Part shown: one piece after another, positions 43,936 through 56,240 of the stretch
How positions within the stretch are numbered: position 1 is the stretch's first letter
Layout: the number at the start of each line of letters is the position of its first letter
DNA from: Prorocentrum cordatum
Lineage: Eukaryota > Sar > Dinophyceae > Prorocentrales > Prorocentraceae
Length of the DNA stretch: 64,000 bases
Assembly: GCA_963575745.1 (NCBI GenBank)
Contig: CAUYUJ010022056.1
Span: 38,501-102,500, forward strand
Direction of reading: 5' to 3'
The notes under the pieces: generated by a model
The model's database searches: none
What the model saw: the letters and a program-made list of their open reading frames with translations, nothing else
Told to the model about the DNA's origin: nothing
Translations under genes and position numbers: made by a program

Positions 43936-44006
<71 letters not shown>

Positions 44007-44007
44007 T
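43936..44007. repeat. (AT)n microsatellite
   Basis: About 70 bases of alternating T and A, self-complementary. Confidence 0.95.
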
Positions 44008-44099
44008 CGGCGCACCGGGTCCGGGGGCCTGGGGCCGGGACCTCGACCGCAAATGTGCACCCCGGGGGGCCCGGAGGCTCGTCGGGGCTTGCCGGAGGC

Positions 44100-45380
44100 C
44101 TCCCCAGTCAGACAAGACGGCCCAAGAAGCGCCCAAGACGGCCCAAGAAACTTCCAAGAGGCCTCCAAGAGGGCTCCGAGATGCTGAAGATGGCCTCCAG
44201 ACGTCCAAGGACGCCCCCAAGAGGCCCCAAGAAGCCTCCAACATGCGTCCCAAGAGGGCCCCTAGACGCAAAAATTGGCCCATTCCCTTCGTAAAACGTA
44301 CATTTTCAACAAAGTTGTCTTTTGGGCTTTCCGACGTTACAGGACGGCCCAAGAGGCGCCCAAGACCGCCCCAAGACGGCCCAAGAAGCTTCCAAGAGGG
44401 CCCCAGGACAGCCCAAGAGGGCCCCAAGACGGCCCAAGAGGCGCCCAAGATGGCCCAAGAGGGCCCCAAGACGGGCCCAAGAGGGGGCCCAGAGGGGGAC
44501 CACGAACCGCAAGCTCGAGCCTTCCGCCCCAAGAGGCCGCCAGGAGGCCCCCAGGAGGCCCCTCAAGAGGCCCCAGGAGACCCCAGACGTCCAAGGACGC
44601 CCCCAAGAGGCTCCAAGAAGCCTCCAACATGCGTCCCAAGAGGGCCCCTAGACGCAAGAATTGGCCCATTCCCTTCGTAAAACGTACATTTTCAACAAAG
44701 TCGCCTTTTGGGCTTTCCGACGTTACAGGACGGCCCAAGAGGCGCCCAAGACCGCCCCAAGACGGCCCAAGAAGTTCCCAGAGGGCCCCAGGACAGCCCA
44801 AGAGGGCCCCAAGACGGCCCAAGAGGCGCCCAAGATGGCCCAAGAGGGCCCCAAGACGGGCCCAAGAGGGGGCCCAGAGGGGGACCACGAACCGCAAGCT
44901 CGAGCCTTCCGCCCCAAGAGGCCGCCAGGAGGCCCCCAGGAGGCCCCTCAAGAGGCCCCAGGAGACCCCAGACGTCCAAGGACGCCCCCAAGAGGCCCCA
45001 AGAAGCCTCCAACATGCGTCCCAAGAGGGCCCCTAGACGCAAGAATTGGCCCATTCCCTTCGTAAAACGTACATGTTCAACAAAGTTGTCTTTTGGGCTT
45101 TCCGACGTTACAGGACGGCCCAAGAGGCGCCCAAGACCGCCCCAAGACGGCCCAAGAAGCTTCCAAGAGGGCCCCAGGACAGCCCAAGAGGGCCCCAAGA
45201 CGGCCCAAGAGGCGCCCAAGATGGCCCAAGAGGGCCCCAAGACGGGCCCAAGAGGGGGCCCAGAGGGGGACCACGAACCGCAAGCTCGAGCCTTCCGCCC
45301 CAAGAGGCCGCCAGGAGGCCCCCAGGAGGCCCCTCAAGAGGCCCCAGGAGACCCCAGACGTCCAAGGACGCCCCCACGAC
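44100..45380 (-). repeat. 385-bp tandem unit, three copies, made of CCCAAG repeats
   Basis: AATTGGCCCATTCCCTTCG recurs at 44273, 44659 and 45044 (386 and 385 bases apart). Each unit is an A/T-richer spacer (TAAAACGTACATTTTCAAC) plus about 300 bases of CCCAAGAGGGCCCC units. Copies are almost identical. The CCCAAG units are the CTTGGG family read on the other strand. Confidence 0.92.
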
Positions 45381-45439
45381 GCTTCGCGTCACCAATTTCT
45401 TCTCACAACGATTCCTGGGTCTGTGACTCGACAGAACCT

Positions 45440-45498
45440 AAGCGCGCGCGAAGCGCGCGCGTGGTTCTAGTGTATATATATATATATATATATATATG
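45440..45498. repeat. (GC)n palindrome and (TA)n microsatellite
   Basis: GCGCGCGCGAAGCGCGCGCG at about 45442-45461, then TGTATATA... to 45498. Confidence 0.85.
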
Positions 45499-46525
45499 TA
45501 CTCATAGGGGGTGACTGCGAGGGGGGGGCGGTGGTTGTGTGCGGGGATCGTTGGTGCACTCGCTTGGTCTGCTGGGTTTCGGGACGATTCGCAGAGGTGT
45601 ACGGAAGGTAAGCCGGCCCCGGGTTGGGCGAAGCAGTGCCCACACCAGAGGGCGACGCGGCGCCGAGGGAATTCTTTGCCTTGACAAAAAAGATGCGCGG
45701 GCATATGCACGTGAATGAATGCATGCACGCGGTGGAGGTGCAGCCGCGCTGCGCGCGCGTGTGCTCGCCGCTCACATGGACGCGCTCGTGGAGCAAACAT
45801 CTATCATAGATAAATGCTCACCGTGGCACTACCCTCCGACATGACATGCACTTAAGGCCTTGTGTGGCTAAACGCTCGTCTTACATATCCCACTGCCAAC
45901 TATCCTAAAACATATGCGCATATGGGAAGCTCCAAAGCTACCACGGGCTGACAAGGGGAAGGCCTGGCAGCTGAGGAGGGGGGATGAAGAGGAAGAGGCT
46001 CGCATTCAACCATACTCAAAGCTCACTCTGACTCATACGCAATCACTCGCATTAGGGGTCACTCGTCTTCGTCGGCCCTGTCGCCCACGTGGACGCGCTA
46101 TTGTAGTCGACCGCTCATGAACAGACGCTCGCCACGGCATGACATAAAACATGAGATGCACATATGGGGAGCTCCACGCAGTGAGTAATTCCAAAAAATT
46201 AAGGAAAAAACGCGCAATTGCTTCTTGCGGTTGAATTACAGCCCCCCTCCTCAAAGGGGCCAGCATGGGCCCTAAACCTCAGTCACATTAGTGATTTGTG
46301 CTTTCTCGCCGAGTCCGTCTTGGACGTGGCGTCGCCTCGCGGAACCTCCCGTCCAGGTGCAAGCAGAGGATGTTTGGGGAGAGGAAACCCCTTCTCCGAA
46401 AGGGGCAGAAAAAGAGGTTGGAAGGGAAGAAAATCCTTGAACCACTCACGCCCGAAAGTTGGGGCAGGGATGGGGTGGGCGAGATGAGAGGGCGGGGCTG
46501 GGGAAGGGGGGGGGGACGGAGGCGC
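45499..46525. other. mixed spacer with one duplicated segment
   Basis: A segment with CACATGGACGCGCTCGTGG, GACATGACATGCAC and CATATGGGAAGCTCC (45770-45935) has a diverged copy at 46085-46175. No gene recognised. Confidence 0.45.
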
Positions 46526-46860
46526 TCAGATCGCCGAGCCCCAGCTCAATCGAGGCTGACCTCTTCCCCTCCGGCCACGCGAGTCCGTTGGCTCGATTGT
46601 GCCAGGTTTAAAGTTGCGCGGCAGAGGTGCGACTCTGGCATATTCGCGATTTGGCCAAACAGAAGTAAATTGTCGGAAACATATCAATTGGCTCCATTGG
46701 GGTTCGCGTGCTTGTCGCCGTAGTTTTGCGTCCGGCATCCGTGAAAAGTCCGAGTGAGGAATGCCCCGTATATACTGGGTGCACTCTGCGTGAAGCGCGT
46801 TCAGCTTGTCCTGGTCTTCGGCATACAACAGGCTGTGAATATTATACGCCCCCCGCGATG
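46526..46860 (-). mobile_element. fragment of a non-LTR retrotransposon ORF2 C terminus
   Basis: Minus-strand frame with HAECTQYIRGIPHSDFSR, KLRRQAREPQWSQLICFRQ, FKPGTIEPTD and RGRRGRGQPRLSWGSAI. In the C-terminal tails of many LINE ORF2 proteins a similar order occurs: helix with I-x-G-I-x-x-S-x-x-S-R, then a block ending in PGT...GRPRxxW. Here GRPR is GQPR and a TGA follows at once, so it is a decayed fragment. It differs in type from the RNase H element at 8-10 kb. The same frame is open upstream to about 47059 but becomes low-complexity. Confidence 0.68.
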
Positions 46861-47392
46861 GCATTTTGGTGTGCCCAGCGCACCACGCCCTGTTGTGCCA
46901 TTGTTTCAGTATTGGCGGCGCCCCGGCGCCAACTTGCAGTGCCCGCGCAGCATCTCGACTGCAGGCCGCTTGTCCTCTTGGCCCTCGTCGTCCTCCTCCT
47001 CTTCCTCCTCCTCCTCCTCCGAACGCCCGCGCACATTCTTGTCCGCACAGTCGCCGCAAGCACGAAGAGGAATCAGGTCTCCTGGAGCCCCCTGTGGCCC
47101 AAACGGGATCGCCTGCGCCCCCGCCAGATCAGGCTGTTTGCGGTCTCGACGCGGAGGACGAAACCGCTGGCTCTTTTGCTTGGCGCTGCCCCGAGACACC
47201 CTTGCCATTTCTCTGTGCTGGATGGGTTTGGCACTCTCTGCCCCGACTGGGCTCATTGGCCGTGGCTGTAAAAACATCCGTGCACGGCCTGCCGGCAGCA
47301 GCCCAGGGTGCGGGTCGACTGACAGCGGTCGCACGCACGCGTTGCGGCTGGGGTAGTGCGGCGGTGTTGAGACGGTGCAGGGGTTACGGAGG
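46861..47392. other. mixed spacer with CTC run
   Basis: Includes CCTCCTCCTCTTCCTCC at about 46990-47020 and otherwise mixed sequence, possibly more of the decayed element on the minus strand. No gene supported. Confidence 0.35.

Positions 47393-47393
<1 letters not shown>

Positions 47394-47427
<34 letters not shown>
47394..47427 (+). repeat. (TG)n microsatellite
   Basis: Thirty-four bases of alternating T and G. Confidence 0.95.
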
Positions 47428-47431
<4 letters not shown>

Positions 47432-48867
47432 CCGACTGCGCTTCGCACGTCGTGTTTGGCATTAGCGTTATCACAATGATGGCGGAAAGAGCGAGGTACG
47501 AGTGATGGCATGCTGTTGGGGCGAACAGCCCTTTAGGGAGGGGTTCTAGGTGATCCCAAGAGCGAACGGTGCCATGAGCCCTCTCGGGGAAGTCTCTGAA
47601 GCGCTGTTTCCGTTCCCGTGCCAGCCCAGGTTGCACGCCGCATGCGCTTGAGGCTCTGTGGGCGATGCCCACGAGTTGAACTATGTTTTGCACAGCGTGT
47701 CATCGCTGTCAGCTCTCGTGGGAGTTTTCTGTTCGGCGGCTTGAGGCGATCGGCGTGCACCCTCGGTCGATGCATGTGCCAGCGCTCACTGGTCACAGGG
47801 GTCAGCGATGCTTGGCGCAAGCTGCCCGCCAGGTCTCTGCTGCCGGTTATGATGGGGATTCCTTGTCGGGCCCGAGGGCAGAGGGCATGCTGCCAAGTTC
47901 GGGTACGGCGGAGTGGCCACCTTTCCACGCGCAGTGCGAATTCCCCAGACCCCCGACGTCATGATTTTACGACGTCGACCCCCAGAGGTCTGGACCCTTT
48001 CCCCAGGACCGGCTTTGCATCCTGAGTTGTTTTTTGACGGTCCCGAGTCCCAGTAAGGGCCCCCAGAGGCCGAAAATGGCGAAAAACCTCCCGTCGTGAT
48101 TTTTTCATTGCCCGAGGGGGTCTGGGTCTGAAGGCCTTACGGCCAGTGCCGCCGACCCTGAAGGCGGGACTTCCCTGGGACCCAGAGGACCCTCCCGGGA
48201 CCCCCCTCCCCGGGACCCCGGGGTCGGGGCCGAGGGCTGTGACCAGGGCCAGCCCCCTCCCACAGGCGGAACCCTTCCCTGTCCCCCCTGTCGACAGGTG
48301 GGGCCACCCCCTGGATTCCTGGGGGGCGGTCATCTGATCCGGGACCCCCCCTATCCTCCCCCGTGCACCCCCCCCTCCCCCCCCCTACCCGCCCTACCCC
48401 CCCGGTCAGGGAAGGGAAAAAGGGAATGGGGATAAATTTAATTGCGACGTTTCTTTTCTTTTGCTAATTCCCCAATTCTCTTGGGACTGGCGACGACGAC
48501 AACGGAGACGACGATGGCGTCTCACACGCGCCGAAGGGTCGGCGGATGTCCACGATGCCCAACCACGCCCTCGACAGAGCGAGCGGGAGCCTGACGCTGA
48601 CACCACCTTAAAGCAGAAGAATAATACTACGAGGCAGGTGTGCGACGCTGCAACGACGCAAAGGTGGTTTTCCACCCATTAGCAGCACCCAAGTTGACCT
48701 CGCAGCAAGAGGAGAGGAAAACAATGTAGCGGCACCAGATGGGCAGGCCAAGCCCGTAGACTGCCTGGCGCCGAGTCTGCCAACGTACGAGGGACACCTG
48801 GAGCCCACGGGGAAAAGGTGGACGGGAACCCCTGCACCGCCGTTGCCAAAGAGTCAGATCAGGTGCA
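47428..48867. other. GC-rich and mixed spacer
   Basis: C- and G-run-rich at 47960-48415 (CCCGGGACCCC type). No recognisable coding or RNA feature. Confidence 0.4.
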
Positions 48868-49976
<1,109 letters not shown>

Positions 49977-50022
49977 CTGTCGGTACTCGTAGCCGCATAT
50001 GGTTGGGTCCTTCGCCATGCCA

Positions 50023-50063
50023 ATTTAGTCGTTTTTGGCTCAACCGATCAATTTTGGCACAAG
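50023..50063 (+). other. two adjacent degenerate DinoSL relics in tandem
   Basis: First: 50023-50043, with TAGTC and TTTTTGGCTCAA against the leader (15 of 22 aligned positions, 11-base exact core). Second: 50044-50063, CCGATCAATTTTGGCACAAG, which aligns with 17 matches and one gap over 21. They abut exactly. Tandem relics are known where an SL-bearing mRNA has been copied back, trans-spliced again and re-integrated. Decayed coding sequence follows. Confidence 0.65.
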
Positions 50064-51448
50064 ACAGTCTGAGCTCAAGGTGCTTGTTCGGCCATGCTGG
50101 GCTTGCTCCCTCTTGCCCAGCTCGATGATTCAGCGATGCGGACCGGCTGTTTCGCCCAGATGCTCTAAGGGCGCGGGAAACTCTGCAATGAGGCCGCCTG
50201 ACTATGCTCGACACGGTGGAGGCGGGCGAGGGTGGAGCGACGGATGGGTATTTCGCACGTGCAGCAGGAGTGCCAGCTCTCTGGGTGCTGGGTCTCGGTG
50301 TCTCGTGGTCCCACCATCGGAGCTTGGTATCTGTGACAGGCCCGTGCGTGGCGACAAAGTACTCCATGCTGCTGCGTTGTTAACACTTTCTCCAAGCGCC
50401 AGGGTCGGGTATTGGAAGCGGCCGCGCGGCAATTCGTGGGAGACATGAGTCCTGGCAAGCCCATTGGGGACGTCGTGCCAGGCTTGTGCGCGAATGGGGT
50501 GCTCCGTGGACGGAGTATGGCAGAGTACGATTGGCCAGTGGGTGGACGGAGAGCAGAATGCAAGAGTGCGTTGTTGAGCTGGGAGGGTCATAGCAAGGTC
50601 TGGGGAATCGCTCTTCATGGTCTCATACCTAAGTACGAGGGCGTCCGTGCGATCAGCGCATTTGATGATCTTGCTGTTGCGTTGTGCACCCCTCAGAGGC
50701 TGTACGTATATTTGCACGATGGTGTGTTCTTATGAAGCACGAACGGAGTCCGCACGAATTGGAAAGGAGGTACGATCGCATCCGTGGGCCCAAGCATGAG
50801 AGGGATTGGAAGCTCTCTGTCCAGGCTATTCTCGCGAAGTTCGATGGCCCTGGACATGGATGTTAGCGCCTTGATGATGTGCTGTTAGGGGACTACCACA
50901 TCACTGACGCTATCAAGAAAATTTGCACGCAGCATATTCATTGCACAATCCGCGTATCTGAATCTGCCTTTGAGTGGTCATACTCCCTCTGCCCGTGCTT
51001 TTCTAATAATAGCGATGGGCCGATACGCAGACACCCTGATGCATCCAGGTGTTGAGTTCACGGACGGATCCCGCGACCCTCCATGCAGAATTCGAATTGA
51101 TGCGTGATGGGATCCGTGTCAAATGCAAGACTGCAGCTTTCATGTGGGACGTCAAGAACCGAATCTGGCTAGTCCGCTTTTAGAGTATCAAGTTTGATAA
51201 ATTCGATGAGTTGATTTTGTCGTTTTGGTCTCCTGAAGGCATCTTCCATGCACGAACACAACTTGGAGTTTGGAGTGGGCGCCTGCGGCCAGCAACCATT
51301 GCTTGCGGGAGGTCAGATTACAGTACGGGCTTCTCGCGGCGAAGGGGATTGTTTGGTGGCCTCTCGCAACATAGTTCAAACGTTGGATATTAAAGGCTGC
51401 ACCCTCGTTGCACGGATTGCCTGGCATTACATTGTGACATTGCGCTAG
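50064..51448 (+). pseudogene. decayed intronless retrogene of unknown family
   Basis: Protein-like pieces follow one another in changing frames: GDKVLHAAALLTLSPSARV (about 50355-50410); KVWGIALHGLIPKYEGV, AVALCTPQRLYVYLHDGVF (50412-50735); RIRGPKHERDWKLSVQAIL (50684-50866); HPGVEFTDGSRDPP (about 51044-51085); GIRVKCKTAAFMWDVKNRIW, a stop at about 51181, then KFDELILSFWSPEGIF (51110-51248); HEHNLEFGVGACGQQP, AGGQITVRASRGEG and SRNIVQTLDIKGC (51248-51448). At least three frameshifts and one stop. Two SL relics lie directly upstream. No family identified. Confidence 0.7.
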
Positions 51449-51469
51449 TCTTTGGATTAACAATCCTCC

Positions 51470-51720
51470 CACTCCTCGTCCTCCTCCCACTCCTCCTTCT
51501 CCTCCCCCTGCCTACGTCTCCCTGGTACATCGCCGCCTACGCCTCCCTAAGACAGCGAGGGGGGCGGGTGGGGGGTAATGTGAGAAAATCGTGTTTGGGA
51601 GCCGACTCTGGATCCTCCCACTCCTCGTCTTTGGAATAACAATCCTCCCACTCCTCGTCTTCCTCCTGCTCCTCCTTCTCCTCCCTCTGGAAAATCGTGT
51701 TTGGGAGCCGACTCTGGATC
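51470..51720 (+). repeat. CTC-rich stretch with a 105-bp direct duplication
   Basis: GAAAATCGTGTTTGGGAGCC followed by GACTCTGGATCCT occurs at 51585 and again at 51690, exactly; between them CCTCCCACTCCTCGTC words repeat as well. Confidence 0.85.
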
Positions 51721-52105
51721 CTGGGTGCGCGGCAGGTCCGCGCCGCGCCCACGCGGGGCGGCGACGCCCGGGTGCGGGCCTTCGAGGTCGGTGCACGGCC
51801 GAGCCAGGCCACCCTTGGAGAGACCTGCGCTTCTGGAGGCCGCGGAGCGCCGAAGAGCGAGCGGTCGACGCGGTGGCAGAGGACCGGCGTCCGCGTCGGC
51901 ACGGCAGGGGCCCGCCGTGCAGCATCCTGGGGGCGGCAGGGGCTCGCGCCCGCTCAGCCGGGCGGCGGAGGCGCCTCGGGCAGTCGGGGGGTCTGCTGGC
52001 GGCCGAGCGGGCAGGGCCAGCTCACGGCAGGCGTCGGCCAGCTCACGGCAGAGCACGGCGACTCGGCGAGTGTGGGAACGGTGAGGGCCTCTCGCGAGGA
52101 GGGAG
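51721..52105. other. very GC-rich spacer
   Basis: All frames are long and open because of composition. No recognisable product on either strand. Confidence 0.4.
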
Positions 52106-52107
52106 CA

Positions 52108-52116
52108 GTATGATGG

Positions 52117-52162
<46 letters not shown>

Positions 52163-52307
52163 GGTGGTGGTGGTGGTGGTGATGATGGTGGTGATGATGA
52201 TGATGGTGGTAGTGGTGGGGAGGGTGAGAATGCTGATGATCATGATCATAATCATGCTGGTGCTGATGCTGATGATGATGCGCATGATGATGATGCTGAT
52301 GACGATC

Positions 52308-52364
<57 letters not shown>

Positions 52365-52672
52365 CTCAGCATTCTGGCGATTTTTGGTGCTGCTGATGCT
52401 GCTGCTGCTGATTACGATGATATGATGATGCTGCTGTTGTTGTTGATGATGGCGATTCTGATTGTGCTGGTTATGATGATGATGATGACGATGCTGATGA
52501 TGGTGATGATGCTGACAGTGCTGTTGATGATGATGATGCTGCTGATGATCATGATGATGTTGATGATTATGACGACGACGATGACGATGACGATGACAAT
52601 GATTGATGATGATGGGGATGGTGATGCTGCTGCTGCTGATGATAACGACCATGCTTCTGCTGTTGATGATGG

Positions 52673-52725
<53 letters not shown>

Positions 52726-53040
52726 CTGGCGCTGTTAATACTGCCTATGATTTGACGATGATCATGCTGCTGATAATGATAATGCTGATGCTGCTGATGA
52801 TGATGATGACGATGATGATGCTGATGATGACGATGCTGATCATGCTAATCATGATGATGGCAATGCTGCTGACGATGCTTGTGCTGTTGATGATGATGAT
52901 CGTGGTGGTGATGAGGATGACGATTGTAATGGTGATGCTGATATTGCTGGTGCTGCTGATGATGCTGATGGTGATGCTGATGGTGCTGCTGCTGATGACG
53001 ATGATTCTGATGATGGTGATGATGATGATGCTGACGATGC

Positions 53041-53087
<47 letters not shown>

Positions 53088-53256
53088 TGATGATGATGAT
53101 GATGATGATGATGATGGTGGTGGTGATGATGATGATGCTGATGATACTGATGATGCTGATGATGATTATGATGATGATGCTGATGATGATGCTGCTGCAG
53201 ATGATGATTATGATGATGCTGATGATGCTGATGCTGATGCTGATGCTGATTCTGAT

Positions 53257-53340
<84 letters not shown>

Positions 53341-53379
53341 CATGATGATGCTGATGATGATTATGATGATGATGATGAG
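52108..53379 (+). repeat. (GAT)n microsatellite of 1.3 kb
   Basis: GATGATG with GGT, GCT and GAC variants; purer runs at 52316-52360, 52676-52725, 53040-53115 and 53270-53340. Same orientation as the array at 48.87-49.98 kb. Confidence 0.95.
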
Positions 53380-53462
53380 GGGGAGGATGAGGAGAGGATG
53401 AGGAAGAGGAGGAGGAGGAGGAGGAGGAGGAGGAGGAGGAGGAGGAGGAGGAGGAGGAGGAT
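53380..53462 (+). repeat. (GGA)n microsatellite
   Basis: Follows directly on the GAT array: GAGGGGGAGG, then pure GGA at about 53408-53460. Confidence 0.92.
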
Positions 53463-53463
53463 C

Positions 53464-53575
53464 AATCATGTGAGGCGAGGAGGATGAGCCCCCGCACGGT
53501 GCTGAGGCTGTCGATGGTGAGCGTGGTCCGGGGCACCTTGTACCAGAAGTCCGCGAATCTGACGGACTCATGCCG
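53464..53575 (-). other. exon-like island between GGA arrays
   Basis: On the minus strand one frame reads ESVRFADFWYKVPRT, then TLTIDSLSTVRGLILLAS, before a stop: balanced composition unlike the arrays on both sides. On that strand the upstream GGA array is a CCT polypyrimidine tract and GCATGAG|TCC could be an acceptor. Possibly one internal exon of a minus-strand gene with repeat-filled introns. Product not recognised. Confidence 0.4.
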
Positions 53576-53579
53576 AGGA

Positions 53580-53870
53580 GGATGAAGAGGAGAGGAGGAG
53601 GGCGGAGGAGGAGGAGGAGAGGAGGAGGAGGAGGAGGGGGAGGAGGGAGGAGGAGGAGGAGGAGGAGGAGGAGGGGAGGAGGAGGAGGAGGCAGCATCGG
53701 CGGGATTCTCATGGCTTCAGGAATATGAGGAGGAGAGGAGGAGAGGAGGAGGAGGAGAGGAGGAGGAGGAGGAGGAGGGGAGGAGGGAGGAGGAGGAGGA
53801 GGAGGAGGAGGAGGAGGAGGAGAGGAGGAGGAGGAGGAGGAGGAGGAGGAGGATAGGAAAGAGGCGGATG
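53580..53870 (+). repeat. GGA/GAG-rich arrays
   Basis: GAGGAGGAGGGGAGG units at 53580-53690 and 53725-53855 with a short interruption. Confidence 0.9.
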
Positions 53871-54425
53871 GCGGGGGCGAGTAGAAGGAGGACGAGCAGG
53901 AATAGGCGTATGAGGACGAGAAGGAGCAGGGGACGGAGGAGCCGGAGACGGAGAGAGACCGTGATTTGGGGTCATTCCGCGCCCAAGGTCCGCCAGCCTC
54001 GACGGGGGCGAGAGGGAGCAGGGTGTCGGAGCTGGGTGGGCAGGCGGCGGCGCAGGCGGCGGCGCCTGCGCCGCAGGCGGCGGCGTCGCCCTCGTCGTCC
54101 TCGTCCTCCGCCGTCGCCGCCTCCTCGTCCTCCGCCGTCGGTTCCACTGAAGGGGCGTGCAGGCGGCGGCGCCCTCCTCGTCCTCGTCCTCCGCCGTCGC
54201 CGCCTCCTCGTTCTTCCCGCAGGCGCTGGGCTGCGCCCGGCCTGGCGTGTCCGCCCCCTCCCCTTTCGAGCTCCGAGCTGCGGGCGGTACCGCACTAGGG
54301 TGCTGGCGTCCTCGGTGGCCCGCCTCCTGGCCTTCGCCAGGGGGAGGGGGGGACACATGTTCTGTAAGCCTCCAAGAGGGGGAAGAGAGGGGGAAGGTCA
54401 GCACGGCGGGACGACGGAGGAGCTG
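53871..54425. other. GC-rich region with CGGCGGCG and TCCTCGTCCTCC runs
   Basis: CGTCGTCCTCGTCCTCCGCC recurs at about 54090-54140 and 54175-54205. Long frames on both strands are compositional. No gene supported. Confidence 0.45.
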
Positions 54426-54451
54426 AGACGTGACCAGGGAAAGGACAACGA

Positions 54452-54572
54452 GGATCTCCTCCTCCTCCTCCGACTCCTCCTCGTCCTCGTCCTCGTCGTC
54501 GTCGTCGTTCTCGTCCTCGTCCTCGTCCTGCTCCGTCTCCTCCTCCTCCTCCTCCTCCTCCTCCTCATCCTT
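54452..54572 (+). repeat. (CTC/TCG)n microsatellite
   Basis: CTCCTCCTCC, CGTCCTCGTC and CTCCTCCTCC runs in succession; complement of the GGA arrays upstream. Confidence 0.9.
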
Positions 54573-54674
54573 CATTCCTTTGACTGCTCCCTGTCGCATC
54601 CCGATGCTGGTCGAAAGGGCGGGTCGGGCGATTCGCCTGAGGCTTCCTCACCATCTATGAACCTGAAGCGTGAA

Positions 54675-54930
54675 AGCCGGCAACAGTTTCACAGATGGAG
54701 GCCGGGTCGTTTTCAAAATGTGGCTCTCGCCTTCGCGCCGCGCACTTACGTTGAAACATTTGCAAGAGTTTCACGGATTTGGGGTGGGTGTTTTTCAGAA
54801 TGTGGCTCTCGCCTCAAAGCCTTGCATTAGTTTCACGGATTGAAGGCGGGCTGTTTTCACACTTTGGTTATCGTTTTTGCACCGCGCAAATGATTCCTGA
54901 ATTTTGGCACGAGTTTCATTGGTTCTCATG
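54675..54930 (+). repeat. diverged tandem repeat with GTTTCAC
   Basis: AGTTTCACGGATTG-like words at about 54685, 54765, 54828 and 54913, with AATGTGGCTCTCGCC between the first two pairs. Three to four diverged units of 63-85 bases. Confidence 0.65.
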
Positions 54931-55793
54931 GTTAACGTACCAGAAGTTGTGTTTGGAGCCATTCAGGATTGTCAGGGTGCAACAGTTACGTTGATTCGCG
55001 GTGTTGGAGTACCAGGAATGGTGTTCTGGCATGATGCAGAATCGCGAAGCAGTCAGGTCAGTTCGTGGCGTTGACATCCTGAGACTGGTGTTTTTGCACG
55101 CCTCAGGATTTCCACACGTTTGCCCCCCAACGGGGCAATTCCCTCAGTGGAAATGACTCCTTGTAGAGGCCGGTGAAGTGGGAGCTTGGAGGGAGGGTGT
55201 ATTTCAACATCGTTGATGAGTCTTGGGTTCGCACTGGTCCTTCTTCTCCTCCTCCACCTCCTCCTCCTCCCGAAGATAAGCCCGTCGTCTGTGCGGTGCA
55301 CCCCGTGTGGGCGTTGCATGGCCATGTGGTTTAGGGGCATCCGCTCCTGGCGCCAGGTGGCGATGCTCCGTCTGGAGGGTGCATGCCGTTGGCCTCGGGT
55401 GTGGCCCACAGGATCCACGACGAACCTCCTCGCCTGCACCTCCCCTCCGCCCGGGGGATCCACGAGGAGCCTCCTCCACCTGCACCTCCCTTCCCCTCCA
55501 CTCCCCTCCCCACCTCAGGGCGGGCAAGAGCTCCTCGGCGGCCGCCCTTGGCTCGAGGCTGGGCCGGGCCCGCCAGCCGCCGCCCGCCTCCTCCGCCGCC
55601 CGCGCGCCCCCGCGCGCGGCGCACCGAGTGCGGTCCCTGGGGCGGGCGCGAGGGGCGGGCGCCTGAGGCGCCGCCGACGACCTCTGTGCCTCCCGCCTTC
55701 CACCTCCACTGCGCTTCGCCGTCGTCGTCGTCCGCCTTCTTTTCGTCGTCCGCTGCCCCGTCGTCGTTTGCCGTCCCAGGGCGTGTTTTAATT
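54931..55793. other. mixed, then GC-rich spacer
   Basis: No repeats to about 55180, then GC-rich with CTCCTCC and CGCCGCC runs. If the helicase-like exon at 57.2 kb has an upstream exon, it may lie here; none was identified with confidence. Confidence 0.35.
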
Positions 55794-55834
55794 CCCCACA
55801 TCCAAAGTGGGGTTCTTGTTTTCTCTGGACACCC
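55794..55834 (+). repeat. hairpin motif shared with 42.12 kb
   Basis: CCCCACATCCAAAGTGGGG followed by TTCTTGTTTT and CTCTGGACACC. Same order as at 42118-42159, with arms CCCCAC/GTGGGG that have co-varied with CCCCAT/ATGGGG there. Confidence 0.75.
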
Positions 55835-55849
55835 CGCGCAGGAACAGGA

Positions 55850-56235
<386 letters not shown>

Positions 56236-56240
56236 AATGT

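Noticed and set aside
51697-52113. GC-rich open frames on both strands (up to 169 codons)
   Set aside because: All six frames are nearly stop-free from base composition; products are Arg/Ala/Gly-rich with no motif.
54895-54915. SL-like word GAATTTTGGCACGAG
   Set aside because: Only about 12 of 21 positions agree and no intronless coding sequence follows.
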